64,000 nucleotides of DNA from contig CBDUHN010000013.1 of assembly GCA_965367295.1 (NCBI GenBank), forward strand, positions 1 through 64,000. Direction: 5' to 3'. Shown in pieces: positions 28,031-37,356 of the stretch (the stretch's first letter is position 1; each line of letters starts with the position of its first letter). The notes beneath the pieces were generated by a model. The model was not told the origin of the DNA. It saw only the letters and a list, made by a program, of their open reading frames with translations, and searched no databases. This DNA comes from JAIVHA01 sp965367295. GTDB taxonomy: Bacteria; Pseudomonadota; Gammaproteobacteria; DSM-19610. The position numbers and the translations under genes are program-made.

Positions 28031-28405
28031 TCACGGACGCTCGATGATTTCCACCGCGTTGGCATCCGGGTCACGGCAGAACAACGCACGGCGTCCGGAT
28101 CTGCTCAGCGTGTAAGGAATACCCGCGGCAGCAAGTGCCGCCATCACCCGGTCGAGCCTCTCCACCGATAGTGCGAAATGCCGGTCACGCCCGCCGTGTG
28201 GTGGGCGCCCTTCGAGTGGATCGGGGTTGGGTACTTCCAGCAGGTGGATCTGTGCTGCTTGCAGTTGCAGCCAGGCGCCGGGATAACCGAGATCGGGGCG
28301 GGTAAGATCCTGTTCCAGCCCCAGCACCCCCTCATAAAAAGCCAGTGCCCGGGCCGTGTCAGCCACAATCACACTTACATGGTGCAGCCCCGTTGTACCG
28401 TTCAT
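28031..28405 (-). CDS. VOC (glyoxalase/bleomycin-resistance fold) family protein
   Basis: This 124-aa protein has two beta-alpha-beta-beta-beta units of the vicinal-oxygen-chelate fold: TGLHHVSVIVADTARALAFYEGVLGL at the start and FCRDPDANAVEIIERP at the end, where the terminal Glu is the usual metal ligand. H8/H9 and E120-121 are candidate ligands. It overlaps the EamA gene upstream by 4 nt (ATGA) and is convergent with glnD. The substrate is unknown. Confidence 0.85.
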   Translation of the reverse strand: MNGTTGLHHVSVIVADTARALAFYEGVLGLEQDLTRPDLGYPGAWLQLQAAQIHLLEVPNPDPLEGRPPHGGRDRHFALSVERLDRVMAALAAAGIPYTLSRSGRRALFCRDPDANAVEIIERP

Positions 28406-29286
28406 ATCGCCCCCGCATTACTGCGGGCACTGAAAAAGGCCGCGGCAATGACCAATGCCCCGCCAATCCACTCCTGCAGGACCACCGCCTCGGACGCCAG
28501 CCACCAGGCGGACAAGGCACCGATCACTAGTTCGATGGGCAGAATGATGGCCGAGCGCTGCACCGGCAGGCGGCTGACGCCATACACCACCGTCAGGGTC
28601 ATGGCCACGAAACCGAACCAGCCCAGCAGCACCGCACCCAGCCATGTCCCCACGCCCACCTGTGGCAGCTCCGGCCGGATCAACAGCAACCCCAGCAGGG
28701 CCACCAGGATCACCCCCAGCCAGCTCGCCACCGTCTTCACGCCCACCGGCACCGTCGCCAGCTTGCGCGCCAGCACATTGGTCAGGGCAAAACCAAAACC
28801 GGAAGCCAGCGCCAGCCAGTCGGCTGTCTGCTGGGGCCAGGGCCAGCCCAGGGCCGGATTCCACAGCATGATCAGCGCCCCGGCCAGCGCCACCGCCAGC
28901 AATAGCAGGCTACGCCGCTGCAGTCGCTCCCCCAATAACCAGTGGCCCAGCAGCACCGACCAGAGCGGTGACAGGAAAAACAGCAACAATACCCGCACCA
29001 CCGTGCCGTCGAGCATGGCGAGGATAAAGGTCACATTGCACCAGCCCGAGGCCAGTGCCATGGCCAGCAGGGTGCCACCGCCTTCGCGCCAGCGCCGGCG
29101 ATGCCTTCCCAACACGGGGATACCCGTCAGTAGCGCTGCCGTGTAGGCCACCAGGCTCACCCACAGGCCCTGCATCCCCGCCTCCTCCAGCAGCCGCAAT
29201 GGATACCAGACGATCCCCCACAGGGTCGCGGACAAGAGCAGACTGAAGACCGCCAGCAGCTGTTCGTCGGGTTTGGATGCCCTCAT
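28402..29286 (-). CDS. EamA-family (DMT superfamily) transporter
   Basis: This protein of about 294 aa has ten predicted TM segments in two EamA repeats, starting LLAVFSLLLSATLWGIVWYPLRLL. The proline/tryptophan-rich first helix and VVYGVSRLPVQRSAIILPIELV are typical of the drug/metabolite transporter superfamily. I chose the start at 29286 (MRASKPDEQ), because the upstream codons to 29373 overlap the divergent dapC leader and lack a membrane-protein character. Its transported compound cannot be predicted. It is coupled to the VOC gene. Confidence 0.85.
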   Translation of the reverse strand: MRASKPDEQLLAVFSLLLSATLWGIVWYPLRLLEEAGMQGLWVSLVAYTAALLTGIPVLGRHRRRWREGGGTLLAMALASGWCNVTFILAMLDGTVVRVLLLFFLSPLWSVLLGHWLLGERLQRRSLLLLAVALAGALIMLWNPALGWPWPQQTADWLALASGFGFALTNVLARKLATVPVGVKTVASWLGVILVALLGLLLIRPELPQVGVGTWLGAVLLGWFGFVAMTLTVVYGVSRLPVQRSAIILPIELVIGALSAWWLASEAVVLQEWIGGALVIAAAFFSARSNAGAI

Positions 29287-29408
29287 GTGAATGCCGTATA
29301 CTTCCGCTTCGTTTTTGATTGTCGTGCATGGTAATCGCTTACGCAGCAACTTGCAGCCCGACCTCAGTACCATTTTCCGGCAGACTCCTACAGACCACCC
29401 GGCACATC

Positions 29409-30605
29409 ATGAATCCCAATCTCAGCCGATTACAGCCCTATCCCTTCGAGCGCCTGAACCAGCTCAAGGCTGGCATCACTCCGCCCACGGGGCTGGCGCA
29501 TATCGCCCTGTCCATCGGGGAACCCAAACACCCGACCCCGCGGTTCATCACCGAGGCGGTGATCGAACACCTGCACGGCCTGTCTGTCTACCCGACCACC
29601 CGCGGAAGCGAGTCGCTGCGTACCGCTATCGCCGACTGGACCCGCAGGCGCTTTCAGCTGCCCGCCGATAGTCTCGATGCACAACGCCAGGTACTGCCCG
29701 TCAACGGTACCCGCGAGGCGCTGTTCGCCTTTGCCCAGGCCGTGATCGACGGGAGCCGGGATGCCACGGTGCTGATGCCCAATCCCTTCTACCAGATCTA
29801 TGAAGGGGCCGCGCTGCTGGCCGGCGCCGAACCGGTGTTTCTCAACACCACCGCAGAGCAGGGCTATCTGCCCGACTTTGATGCCGTAACACAGGCGCAA
29901 TGGCAACGCTGCCAGCTGCTGTACATCTGCTCGCCCGGCAACCCCACCGGCGCGGTAATGACACAGGCAATCCTGCAACAGCTCATTCACCTCGCCGATG
30001 AACACGATTTCATCATCGCCTCCGACGAATGCTATTCGGAGATCTATCTTGATGAAGCGCAGCCACCCGTCGGGCTGCTGCAGGCGGCAGCGGCCATGGG
30101 CCGTGACGACTATCGCCGCTGCGTGATCTTTCACAGCCTGTCGAAACGTTCCAATGCGCCGGGGCTGCGTTCCGGTTTCGTGGCCGGTGATGCCGACATC
30201 ATTCAGGCCTTTCTGCAATACCGCACCTATCATGGTTGCGCCATGTCCATGGCCATCCAGGCGGCGAGCGAACGGGCCTGGCAGGATGAACAGCATGTGA
30301 TCGTCAACCGCCAGGCCTACCGTGAGAAATTTTCCGCCGTGCTGGAGATCCTGCAGCCGGTACTGGAAGTGGCCACCCCACCTGCTGGCTTTTATTTATG
30401 GCCAAAAACCCCTGGTGCAGATACCGATTTCGCCCGCGACCTGTTTGCCGAACAGCATGTCACCGTGCTGCCGGGCAGCTTTCTGTCCCGCGACAGTGAC
30501 GGAATCAATCCCGGCCGCGACCATGTGCGCCTGGCCCTGGTGGCCCCGCTGGAAGAATGCATCGAGGCAGCACAGCGCATACGCTGCTTCGTCGAGTCGC
30601 GCTAA
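29409..30605 (+). CDS. dapC: Succinyldiaminopimelate aminotransferase
   Basis: This 398-aa fold-type I PLP enzyme catalyses the aminotransferase step of the succinylase route to diaminopimelate and lysine. The PLP lysine lies in FHSLSKRSN (about residue 245), and LYICSPGNPTGAV is the family Asn/Pro-Gly motif. The open frame begins at 29319, but homologous sequence begins at MNPNLSRLQPYPF. Assignment rests on family resemblance plus its position directly before dapD and dapE. A generic class I aminotransferase is the alternative. Confidence 0.88.
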   Translation: MNPNLSRLQPYPFERLNQLKAGITPPTGLAHIALSIGEPKHPTPRFITEAVIEHLHGLSVYPTTRGSESLRTAIADWTRRRFQLPADSLDAQRQVLPVNGTREALFAFAQAVIDGSRDATVLMPNPFYQIYEGAALLAGAEPVFLNTTAEQGYLPDFDAVTQAQWQRCQLLYICSPGNPTGAVMTQAILQQLIHLADEHDFIIASDECYSEIYLDEAQPPVGLLQAAAAMGRDDYRRCVIFHSLSKRSNAPGLRSGFVAGDADIIQAFLQYRTYHGCAMSMAIQAASERAWQDEQHVIVNRQAYREKFSAVLEILQPVLEVATPPAGFYLWPKTPGADTDFARDLFAEQHVTVLPGSFLSRDSDGINPGRDHVRLALVAPLEECIEAAQRIRCFVESR

Positions 30606-30701
30606 CACATGCACAGACCGCTTTACTACATTCCCTATCCCCTGCTGAAGTAATGATAGGAAACGAAACGAATACCAAATTTCATTCTCAAGGAGAACAG
30701 C

Positions 30702-31523
30702 ATGTCCGACATCCAGTCCATCATCGAAGAGGCCTTCGAACGCCGTGCCGACATCACCCCGCGTTCCGTCGAACCACTGGTAAAAGAGGCCACCCTGGAG
30801 GCCATGCGCCTGCTGGATTCGGGGCAGGCCCGCGTGGCGGAAAAGAAGGACGGCGCCTGGGTGGTAAATGAATGGCTGAAAAAAGCCGTGTTGCTGTCGT
30901 TCCGCATCGAAGACAACGAATTCATGAAGGGTGGCTTTACCAATTACTACGACAAGGTACCCTCCAAGTACGCCGACTATAACTCCCGTGATTTTCGCGA
31001 GGGCGGCGTGCGGGTCGTACCGCCGGCCACCGCCCGTCGCGGTTCCTATATCGCTCCCGGTGCGGTGCTGATGCCCTCCTACGTGAATATCGGCGCCTAT
31101 GTGGATTCAGGCACCATGGTGGACACCTGGGCCACTGTCGGCTCCTGCGCCCAGATCGGCAAGAACGTGCACCTGTCCGGCGGCGTCGGCATCGGTGGCG
31201 TACTGGAACCACTGCAGGCCGCACCCACCATTATCGAGGACAACTGCTTCATCGGTGCACGCTCCGAGGTGGTGGAAGGCGTCATTGTCGAAGAAGGTTC
31301 GGTGATCTCCATGGGCGTCTATATCGGCCAGAGCACCCGTATCTACGACCGTGAGAAAGATGAAATCCTCTACGGACGTATCCCCGCTGGTTCCGTGGTG
31401 GTATCCGGCAATCTGCCCTCCAAGGACGGCAAATACAGCCTGTACTGCGCCGTGATCGTGAAGAAGGTGGATGAAAAGACCCGCGGCAAGGTTGGCATCA
31501 ACGAGTTGTTGCGGGATATCTGA
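30702..31523 (+). CDS. dapD: Tetrahydrodipicolinate N-succinyltransferase
   Basis: This 273-aa trimeric enzyme succinylates tetrahydrodipicolinate, committing it to the succinylase branch. Hexapeptide beta-helix repeats occupy the second half (YIAPGAVLMPSYVNIGAYVD, then MVDTWATVGSCAQIG). An AAGGAGA ribosome site lies 7 nt upstream of the ATG. It is flanked by dapC and yffB-dapE. E. coli DapD is 274 aa. Confidence 0.97.
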   Translation: MSDIQSIIEEAFERRADITPRSVEPLVKEATLEAMRLLDSGQARVAEKKDGAWVVNEWLKKAVLLSFRIEDNEFMKGGFTNYYDKVPSKYADYNSRDFREGGVRVVPPATARRGSYIAPGAVLMPSYVNIGAYVDSGTMVDTWATVGSCAQIGKNVHLSGGVGIGGVLEPLQAAPTIIEDNCFIGARSEVVEGVIVEEGSVISMGVYIGQSTRIYDREKDEILYGRIPAGSVVVSGNLPSKDGKYSLYCAVIVKKVDEKTRGKVGINELLRDI

Positions 31524-31530
31524 CGTTTGA

Positions 31531-31689
31531 TATCACCGCAAAGACGCAGAGGACGCAAAGAACACCAATGAACATATTTCCATTTGGAAAATTCCGGGTT
31601 TTGTCTACCCCCGTCATTCCCGTGAAAACGCAAATGGCGAATGATATATGTCCTTCTCGTAATTCTTTGCGTCCTTTGCGGTGAATATA
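31531..31689. repeat. Inverted repeat with CACCGCAAAG...GACGCAAAGAA arms
   Basis: The left arm at 31531-31562 (TATCACCGCAAAG, then ACGCAAAGAA after a 9-nt insertion) and the right arm at 31663-31689, which reverse-complements to CACCGCAAAGGACGCAAAGAA, enclose about 100 bp without a gene. It fills the dapD-yffB gap. The right arm ends 7 nt before the yffB start, so it may affect translation initiation. Confidence 0.6.
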
Positions 31690-31696
31690 AAAAACC

Positions 31697-32041
31697 ATGA
31701 TCACACTCTACGGCATCAAGAACTGCGACACCGTCAAGAAAGCCCGCAAATGGCTGGATGACCACGGGATCGAATACCGTTTCCATGATTTCCGCATGGA
31801 TGGCCTGACGAAAAAACAGTTGCAGGTCTGGATCAGGGAGCTGGGCTGGGAACCATTACTCAATCGCCGCGGCACCACCTGGCGCAAACAGCCTGACACG
31901 GTGCGCGACAATATCGATGAAGCCAGCGCCGTCGCGCTCATGCTCCAGGAGCCGGCCATCATCAAGCGCCCGGTGCTGGACCTGGGTAAGGAACGACGGG
32001 TGGGATTCAGCGCCAGCGACTATGCCGAATCACTCCTGTAG
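31697..32041 (+). CDS. yffB: ArsC-family (YffB/Spx-like) thioredoxin-fold protein
   Basis: This 114-aa protein starts MITLYGIKNCDTVKKARKWL, closely resembling E. coli YffB, which also precedes dapE. C10 is the family's single N-terminal cysteine. The fold is that of arsenate reductase, but no arsenate function is shown for YffB-type members; glutathione-linked reduction is a suggestion from the literature. Its stop codon lies within a copy of the dispersed palindromic repeat. Confidence 0.88.
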   Translation: MITLYGIKNCDTVKKARKWLDDHGIEYRFHDFRMDGLTKKQLQVWIRELGWEPLLNRRGTTWRKQPDTVRDNIDEASAVALMLQEPAIIKRPVLDLGKERRVGFSASDYAESLL

Positions 32042-32107
32042 GTGTGAATTCATTCGTAATACCACCAGCGCCTGATACGGCCATGCAAATAAATTCGCAC
32101 CTACAGG
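32036..32107. repeat. Dispersed GAATT-core palindromic repeat, copy 2 (paired)
   Basis: CTGTAGGTGTGAATTCATTCG (32036-32056) is mirrored by GCAAATAAATTCGCACCTAC (32085 onward), giving an inverted repeat of about 70 bp between yffB and dapE. The left arm covers the yffB stop codon. Confidence 0.65.
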
Positions 32108-32220
32108 ACTTCACCATCCCCGGCTGCGCAACCGCCCCCCCGTATCGCTTCGTATCGATTCGAAGTGTTTTCGGTGAAATGGCTGCGGCATAGCCAGACA
32201 AAACAGGTACAATCTCACCC

Positions 32221-33354
32221 ATGTCCGATACTCTTGAACTCGCCAAAGACCTCCTCGCCCGTGCCTCCGTCACTCCCCGCGACGAAGGTTGCCAGGACAC
32301 CATGATCCAGCGCCTGGAAGCCATTGGTTTTCGCGTCGAACGGCTGCGCTTCGGCGACGTGGACAACTTCTGGGCACGGCGTGGCACGGCCGCCCCCCTG
32401 CTCGCCTTTGCCGGCCACACCGACGTGGTACCTACCGGCCCCCGCGAAGACTGGCGCTTTGACCCGTTCACCCCCACCGAACATGAAGGGTATCTCTACG
32501 CCCGCGGTGCAGCCGACATGAAGGGCAGCCTGGCCGCCATGGTCACTGCCTGCGAACGCTTCGTGCAGGCACACCCGGATCACCGGGGTTCCATCGCCTT
32601 CCTCATCACCAGCGACGAGGAAGGTCCTTCGGTCAACGGTACCGTGAAGGTGGTGGAGCACCTGGAGGCCCGCAATGAAAAGATCGACTGGTGCCTGGTG
32701 GGTGAGCCTTCCAGCACCCGCCAGGTCGGCGACGTGATCAAGAATGGCCGGCGCGGCTCGCTGGGCGGCAAGCTGTATGTAAAGGGGCAGCAGGGGCACG
32801 TGGCCTACCCGCAACTGGCGGACAATCCCATTCACCGCGCCGTCCCGGCCCTGACCGAACTGTGCGACATCGACTGGGATACCGGCAACGAGTATTTCCC
32901 ACCCACCAGCTTCCAGATTTCCAACCTGCATGCGGGTACCGGTGCCGACAATGTCATTCCAGGTGAACTGGAAGTCTGGTTCAACCTGCGCTTCTCCACC
33001 GAACAGACGGAGTCCGGCATACGCGAGCGTATTCATGCCGTACTCGACAGTCATGGCCTGAACTACGAACTGCAGTGGAAACTGTCCGGCAACCCCTTCC
33101 TGACACCTCCCGGCGAACTGGTGAACGCGGTACGCGGTGCCATCGGTGATGTCTGCGATGCGGCTGCGGAACTGTCCACCAGTGGCGGCACCTCCGACGG
33201 CCGCTTCATCGCACCTACCGGTGCACAGGTGGTGGAACTCGGTCCGGTCAATGCCACTATCCACAAGGTGAACGAGTGCGTGGCCATCGCCGATCTGGAT
33301 CGACTGTCGACAATCTATGAACAGATGCTGGTCCGCCTGCTGGCGGCCGGTTGA
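32221..33354 (+). CDS. dapE: Succinyl-diaminopimelate desuccinylase
   Basis: This 377-aa M20 dizinc hydrolase releases LL-diaminopimelate. The metal-ligand motifs are complete: FAGHTDVVPTGP, YARGAADMKGSLAAM and FLITSDEEGPSVNG. It ends close to the expected length (E. coli DapE 375). It follows yffB and completes the dapC-dapD-yffB-dapE set, although repeat-filled gaps on both sides mean it may have its own promoter. Confidence 0.97.
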   Translation: MSDTLELAKDLLARASVTPRDEGCQDTMIQRLEAIGFRVERLRFGDVDNFWARRGTAAPLLAFAGHTDVVPTGPREDWRFDPFTPTEHEGYLYARGAADMKGSLAAMVTACERFVQAHPDHRGSIAFLITSDEEGPSVNGTVKVVEHLEARNEKIDWCLVGEPSSTRQVGDVIKNGRRGSLGGKLYVKGQQGHVAYPQLADNPIHRAVPALTELCDIDWDTGNEYFPPTSFQISNLHAGTGADNVIPGELEVWFNLRFSTEQTESGIRERIHAVLDSHGLNYELQWKLSGNPFLTPPGELVNAVRGAIGDVCDAAAELSTSGGTSDGRFIAPTGAQVVELGPVNATIHKVNECVAIADLDRLSTIYEQMLVRLLAAG

Positions 33355-33408
33355 CGCGGTAGTGCGCAACACCTAGCATCGGACGGAATTGCATAGTGCC
33401 CTGGTTTT

Positions 33409-33543
33409 CGCACCCCAGGATTCATTCGAGCCGATGGCACCGTTGCGTTACGAAATCGTCCAAATGAATTCGTACCTGCGGAAGGACCGGGTTCGTAGCC
33501 GCGGATAAGGATCATCCCGCAAATCCGGATTCAATCGGACAAA
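33409..33543. repeat. Dispersed GAATT-core palindromic repeats, copy 3
   Basis: The region has an inverted pair, CACCCCAGGATTCATTCGAG (33411-33430) and GTCCAAATGAATTCGTACCTG (33458-33478), and an additional ATCCGGATTCAATCGGAC at 33524-33541. These fill the gap between dapE and the TRAP operon. Confidence 0.5.
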
Positions 33544-33567
33544 AGCACCATAAGGAAGTCAGGCATA

Positions 33568-34443
33568 ATGACCATGAAGCATTCCCTGCGTCTCTGGACC
33601 CTCATCCTCACCTCGCTCTGGCTGAGCGGTTGCAGCGTCGGCCAGATGGTGGCGCGCACTTCCGTGTCCATCATGGACGGCAGCGTCGACGCCATGAACC
33701 GCGAACCCGACTACCGGCTTGCCCGCGACGCCATTCCCGCCAATCTAAAGCTCATGGAGGGCCTGCTGTTCGAGGACCCCGGCAATACCGAGCTGCGCCT
33801 CTATGCCGCGCAGGGCTTTTATGGCTATGCCTTCGGCTTTATCGAACTCGAGGACGCCAAACGTGCGGCCGATCTCTACCGGCGCGGCTACGAACATGGT
33901 CGTGAAGGCCTGCGACGGATGGGCCTCAAGTTACCCCTCAAGACCAGTTCACCCGAGGCCATCAGGGCCGCCATCAGCAGGCTCAATGCCAACTCCGCCC
34001 CTCTGTTGTTCTGGACGGCATCGAACTGGGCCAAACAGATCGACCTGAATCGTACCGACCCCTCCCATATCGCCCAGCTGGCCGGCGCCGCAACGATCAT
34101 GGAACGGGTGATGGAACTGGATGAACAGTATTACTACGGCGGCCCCCACCTGTTCTTCGGGGTGTATTACGGCAGCCGTTCGCCACTGTTCGGCGGCGAC
34201 TATGCACTGTCCCGGTCCCACTTTGATCAGGCCAGCCAATTGAATAGTGATCGCCTGTTGATGGTGGATGTCCTGTATGCGGAGTACCTGGCACGCCAGC
34301 AACTGGACCAGGAGAGCTTCCATAGCAGGCTGACGCGGGTGATCGATGCACCGCAAGGCCTGTTGCCGGAAATGGAACTGGCCAATGCAATCGCAAAACA
34401 GCGCGCCGTTTATCTGCTGGGCCGCGAAGAGGAGTGGTTCTGA
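33568..34443 (+). CDS. TRAP-transporter-associated TPR lipoprotein, TatT type
   Basis: This 291-aa lipoprotein (lipobox LSGC, C22) has TPR-like helical repeats, for example LFEDPGNTELRLYAAQGFYGYA. It resembles the TatT family of Treponema and many Gammaproteobacteria, which pairs with a DctP-type receptor and is proposed to help hand over hydrophobic ligands. It is the first gene of a four-gene TRAP operon; its stop overlaps the dctP start (TGATG). Confidence 0.85.
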   Translation: MTMKHSLRLWTLILTSLWLSGCSVGQMVARTSVSIMDGSVDAMNREPDYRLARDAIPANLKLMEGLLFEDPGNTELRLYAAQGFYGYAFGFIELEDAKRAADLYRRGYEHGREGLRRMGLKLPLKTSSPEAIRAAISRLNANSAPLLFWTASNWAKQIDLNRTDPSHIAQLAGAATIMERVMELDEQYYYGGPHLFFGVYYGSRSPLFGGDYALSRSHFDQASQLNSDRLLMVDVLYAEYLARQQLDQESFHSRLTRVIDAPQGLLPEMELANAIAKQRAVYLLGREEEWF

Positions 34444-35495
34444 TGCACTATCCACTGATTCGCAAGGGTGCCGCATTGTTGGTGCTGTTGTTCGGGCTGT
34501 TGCTGATGAGCTCCCCGGCCCGGGCCAAGCCTGAATATGAACTGAAATTCGCCACCCTCGCGCCGCCCGGCTCCACCTGGATGATCCTGCTGGAAGAATG
34601 GGCCGCCGAGGTACTGCAGCGCAGCGATGGTCGCCTCGGCTTCAAGTTCTATCCCGGGGGTATTCAGGGCGACGAACCGGATGTTTTAAAGAAGATGCGT
34701 TTCGGCCAGGTGCATGGTGCTGCCTTCAGTGGTCATGGCATCGGCGAGATCTACTCCCCGGCACGGGTGATGGAACTGCCGTTCCTGTTCGAGAACTTTC
34801 CCGAAATCGATCATGTGCGCACGCACTTCACGCCCCGCTTCGAACAGGGTTTCCGTGACCACGGTTACGAACTATTGGGCTGGATGGAAATCGGTTTCGT
34901 GCACATGTTTTCCCAGGAACCGATTCACAGTATCGAGGACCTGAAATCACGCCGGGTCTGGCTCTGGCAGGGTGATCCACTCGGCAAGGCCTTTTTCAAT
35001 GCCAGCGGCATTTCACCGGTACCGCTATCCATCATCGATGTGTTCACCAGCCTGTCCACCGGCCTGATCGACACCGTCTATTGCACGCCCCTGGCCGCCA
35101 TCGCCCTGCAGTGGTTCACCAAGACCCGGTACGTCTCCGCCACGGCGCTGACCAATGCCATGGGCGCCATGGTGGTGAACAAGCGCTTCTATGACCGCCT
35201 GCCCGCCGATCTGCAACAGCTCTTGAAAGAGACCGGCATGAAGACCGGTGAAAAGCTGATTGCCGCCACCCGCGCCGATAATGACAAGAGTGTGGCCGAA
35301 CTGAAGGCCCGTGGCCTGGTGTTCACGGATGCCGATGACGGCATGCAGGAACAGGAGCTGCGAGCCATCTCCGATCGCGCTGCCCAGGAGCTGATGGACA
35401 GTGACTATATTCCCGCGGAACTGATCCAGGAAACCCGGCGCCTCATCGCCGAACAACGGGCGCAGTCCACGAGACAGGCACGGCAGGCACCTTGA
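34443..35495 (+). CDS. dctP: TRAP transporter periplasmic solute receptor (DctP family)
   Basis: This 350-aa receptor has a signal peptide ending ARA followed by KPEYELKFATLAPPGSTWM. DctP-family blocks are FYPGGIQGDEPDVLKKMRFGQVHGAAF and the ligand-gating segment SRRVWLWQGDPLGKAFF. I use the ATG at 34443, which overlaps the tatT stop; the frame opens three codons earlier. TatT-linked receptors of this type often bind longer organic acids or fatty acids, but the ligand cannot be told from sequence. Confidence 0.9.
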   Translation: MHYPLIRKGAALLVLLFGLLLMSSPARAKPEYELKFATLAPPGSTWMILLEEWAAEVLQRSDGRLGFKFYPGGIQGDEPDVLKKMRFGQVHGAAFSGHGIGEIYSPARVMELPFLFENFPEIDHVRTHFTPRFEQGFRDHGYELLGWMEIGFVHMFSQEPIHSIEDLKSRRVWLWQGDPLGKAFFNASGISPVPLSIIDVFTSLSTGLIDTVYCTPLAAIALQWFTKTRYVSATALTNAMGAMVVNKRFYDRLPADLQQLLKETGMKTGEKLIAATRADNDKSVAELKARGLVFTDADDGMQEQELRAISDRAAQELMDSDYIPAELIQETRRLIAEQRAQSTRQARQAP

Positions 35496-35498
35496 TCC

Positions 35499-35981
35499 GT
35501 GACGGCCGTGCGAACCCTGCGGGATCTGCTGCTGCGCATCGAACGCTGGATCGGCAGCGGCTGCCTGTTTCTGCTGCTGGCCCTGGCCCTGGCCCAGATC
35601 GTAGCCCGTAATTTCTTTTCCATCGGTCTGCCGGTGGCCGACACCCTGACCCGCTATCTGGTGCTGTACGTCACCTTCTTCGGCGCCATCCTCGCCATCC
35701 ACTCCCACCGCCACATCAAGATCGACGTGTTATGCGCCTTTCTCGATGAGCGCTGGCTGGAACGCCTGTATCGCCCGCTACAACTCATCGGCGCCCTGGT
35801 CTGCGCCCTGTTATGCCAGGCCGCCTGGGTGTACTGGCTGGATGAATGGACCTATGCCGCCGATTACGCGCGCTGGACCGTGACGCTTGCGCTCATCATG
35901 CCAGTTGGTTTTGGCCTGCTGAGCCTGCATTTCGTGCTCAGCGCCCTGCTTGGCTACCACGAACAGGTGGAGCCCACGTGA
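35499..35981 (+). CDS. dctQ: TRAP transporter small permease (DctQ family)
   Basis: This 160-aa protein has four predicted TM helices (for example SGCLFLLLALALAQIVARNFF and RYLVLYVTFFGAILAI). The SHRHIKID motif after the second helix is typical of DctQ. The GTG start lies 3 nt after the dctP stop. It forms the membrane complex with DctM. Confidence 0.9.
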   Translation: MTAVRTLRDLLLRIERWIGSGCLFLLLALALAQIVARNFFSIGLPVADTLTRYLVLYVTFFGAILAIHSHRHIKIDVLCAFLDERWLERLYRPLQLIGALVCALLCQAAWVYWLDEWTYAADYARWTVTLALIMPVGFGLLSLHFVLSALLGYHEQVEPT

Positions 35982-37240
35982 TCATCGCGGTTGCGATCGG
36001 ACTGGTATTGCTGGCCCTGCTGGGGCTGCCCCTGTTTGCGGTACTCGGTGCCGGCAGCCTGCTGGCCGCCCACGATGCCGGGCTGATGCCCGCCGTACTC
36101 ATTGTCGAACTCAACCGGCTGGCGGCCTCCCCCAACCTGACCGCCATCCCCCTGTTCACCTTTGCCGGCGTGGTGCTCGCCGCCGGTGGTGCGCCGCAAC
36201 GCCTGATCAGCCTGTTCAACAGCCTGCTCGGCTGGATGCCCGGTGGGATGGCGGCGGTGGCACTGGTGTCCTGCGCCTTCTTCACCTCGTTTTCCGGGGC
36301 GTCCGGCGTCACCATCCTGGCCCTTGGCGGACTGCTGTTTCCGCTACTGACCCAGGTGGGTTATCCGGAACGCTTCTCCCTCGGCCTGCTCACTTCATCG
36401 GGATCGCTGGGCCTGCTGTTCCCGCCCAGCCTGGCCATCCTGCTGTACGGCATCGTAGCCGGCGTGAACATCGACGACCTGTTCCTGGCCGGCCTGGTAC
36501 CGGGTCTGCTGCTGCTGGTGATGTTGATAATCTACGGTGGCTTCGTCGGCCGCACCGCACAGGTGCCGCGTCATACCTTTACCTGGGCCAATGCCCGCCG
36601 GGCCCTGCGCATGGGTATCTGGGACCTGTTGCTGCCGGTGCTGATCGTGGTGGGTATCTTCGGTGGCTATGTCACCGTCAGCGAGGCGGCCGCCTGCACC
36701 GGCCTGTATGTGCTACTGCTGGAAAGCATCATCCATCGCTCCATCCGCCTGCGCACCCAACTGGTCGGCCTGCTCACCGACACCACCGTACTGGTGGGCA
36801 GCATCCTCATTATTCTTGGCGTCGCCATGGGACTCACCAACCTGCTCATCGACGCCCAGTTGCCCATGAAGATCCTTGGCTGGATGGAACATACCATCGA
36901 CAGCCAGCTCAAGTTCCTGCTGATCCTCAACCTGTTCCTGCTCATCGTCGGCGCCATGATGGACATCTTTTCCGCCACCGTGGTGGTGGTGCCACTGATC
37001 CTGCCGCTGGCCCATCGCTTCGGCGTCGACCCGGTACACCTTGGTATCCTGTTTCTCGCCAACCTGGAAATCGGCTACAGCACCCCGCCAGTGGGCCTGA
37101 ACCTGTTCATCGCCAGCCAGCGTTTCGGGCGCCCCATCGTTGCACTGTTTCGTGCCGCATTGCCCTTTCTGGGCCTGATGCTGCTGTGGCTGGCACTGAT
37201 CACTTACCTGCCGTGGACGACCTTGTGGTGGAAGGGGTAG
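35978..37240 (+). CDS. dctM: TRAP transporter large permease (DctM family)
   Basis: This 420-aa permease has about 12 TM segments and couples solute uptake to a Na+ or H+ gradient. The family blocks SFSGASGVTILALGGLLFP, GSLGLLFPPSLAILLYGIV and LEIGYSTPPVGLNLF are intact. The GTG start overlaps the dctQ stop as GTGA, replacing the longer open frame from 35846 that runs inside dctQ. Confidence 0.93.
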   Translation: MIIAVAIGLVLLALLGLPLFAVLGAGSLLAAHDAGLMPAVLIVELNRLAASPNLTAIPLFTFAGVVLAAGGAPQRLISLFNSLLGWMPGGMAAVALVSCAFFTSFSGASGVTILALGGLLFPLLTQVGYPERFSLGLLTSSGSLGLLFPPSLAILLYGIVAGVNIDDLFLAGLVPGLLLLVMLIIYGGFVGRTAQVPRHTFTWANARRALRMGIWDLLLPVLIVVGIFGGYVTVSEAAACTGLYVLLLESIIHRSIRLRTQLVGLLTDTTVLVGSILIILGVAMGLTNLLIDAQLPMKILGWMEHTIDSQLKFLLILNLFLLIVGAMMDIFSATVVVVPLILPLAHRFGVDPVHLGILFLANLEIGYSTPPVGLNLFIASQRFGRPIVALFRAALPFLGLMLLWLALITYLPWTTLWWKG

Positions 37241-37263
37241 CGCGGGTCAAGAGCTGACCCGCG
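37241..37263 (+). terminator. Hairpin directly after dctM
   Basis: The 9-bp perfect stem CGCGGGTCA/TGACCCGCG with a 5-nt loop begins immediately after the dctM stop. No T-run follows directly, so a terminator role is only likely. Confidence 0.45.
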
Positions 37264-37356
37264 GTGGGAAATCAGAAAAATAGGACAGTTTTATTTTTCC
37301 GGCCAAGGCTGTGACCTGAACCCGAATATTTCAAGCACTCTGAACCAGCTCGTCAT

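Noticed and set aside
35950..37257. 435-codon frame overlapping dctM in another phase
   Set aside because: Arg/Pro/His-rich composition typical of an off-frame reading; DctM is clear.
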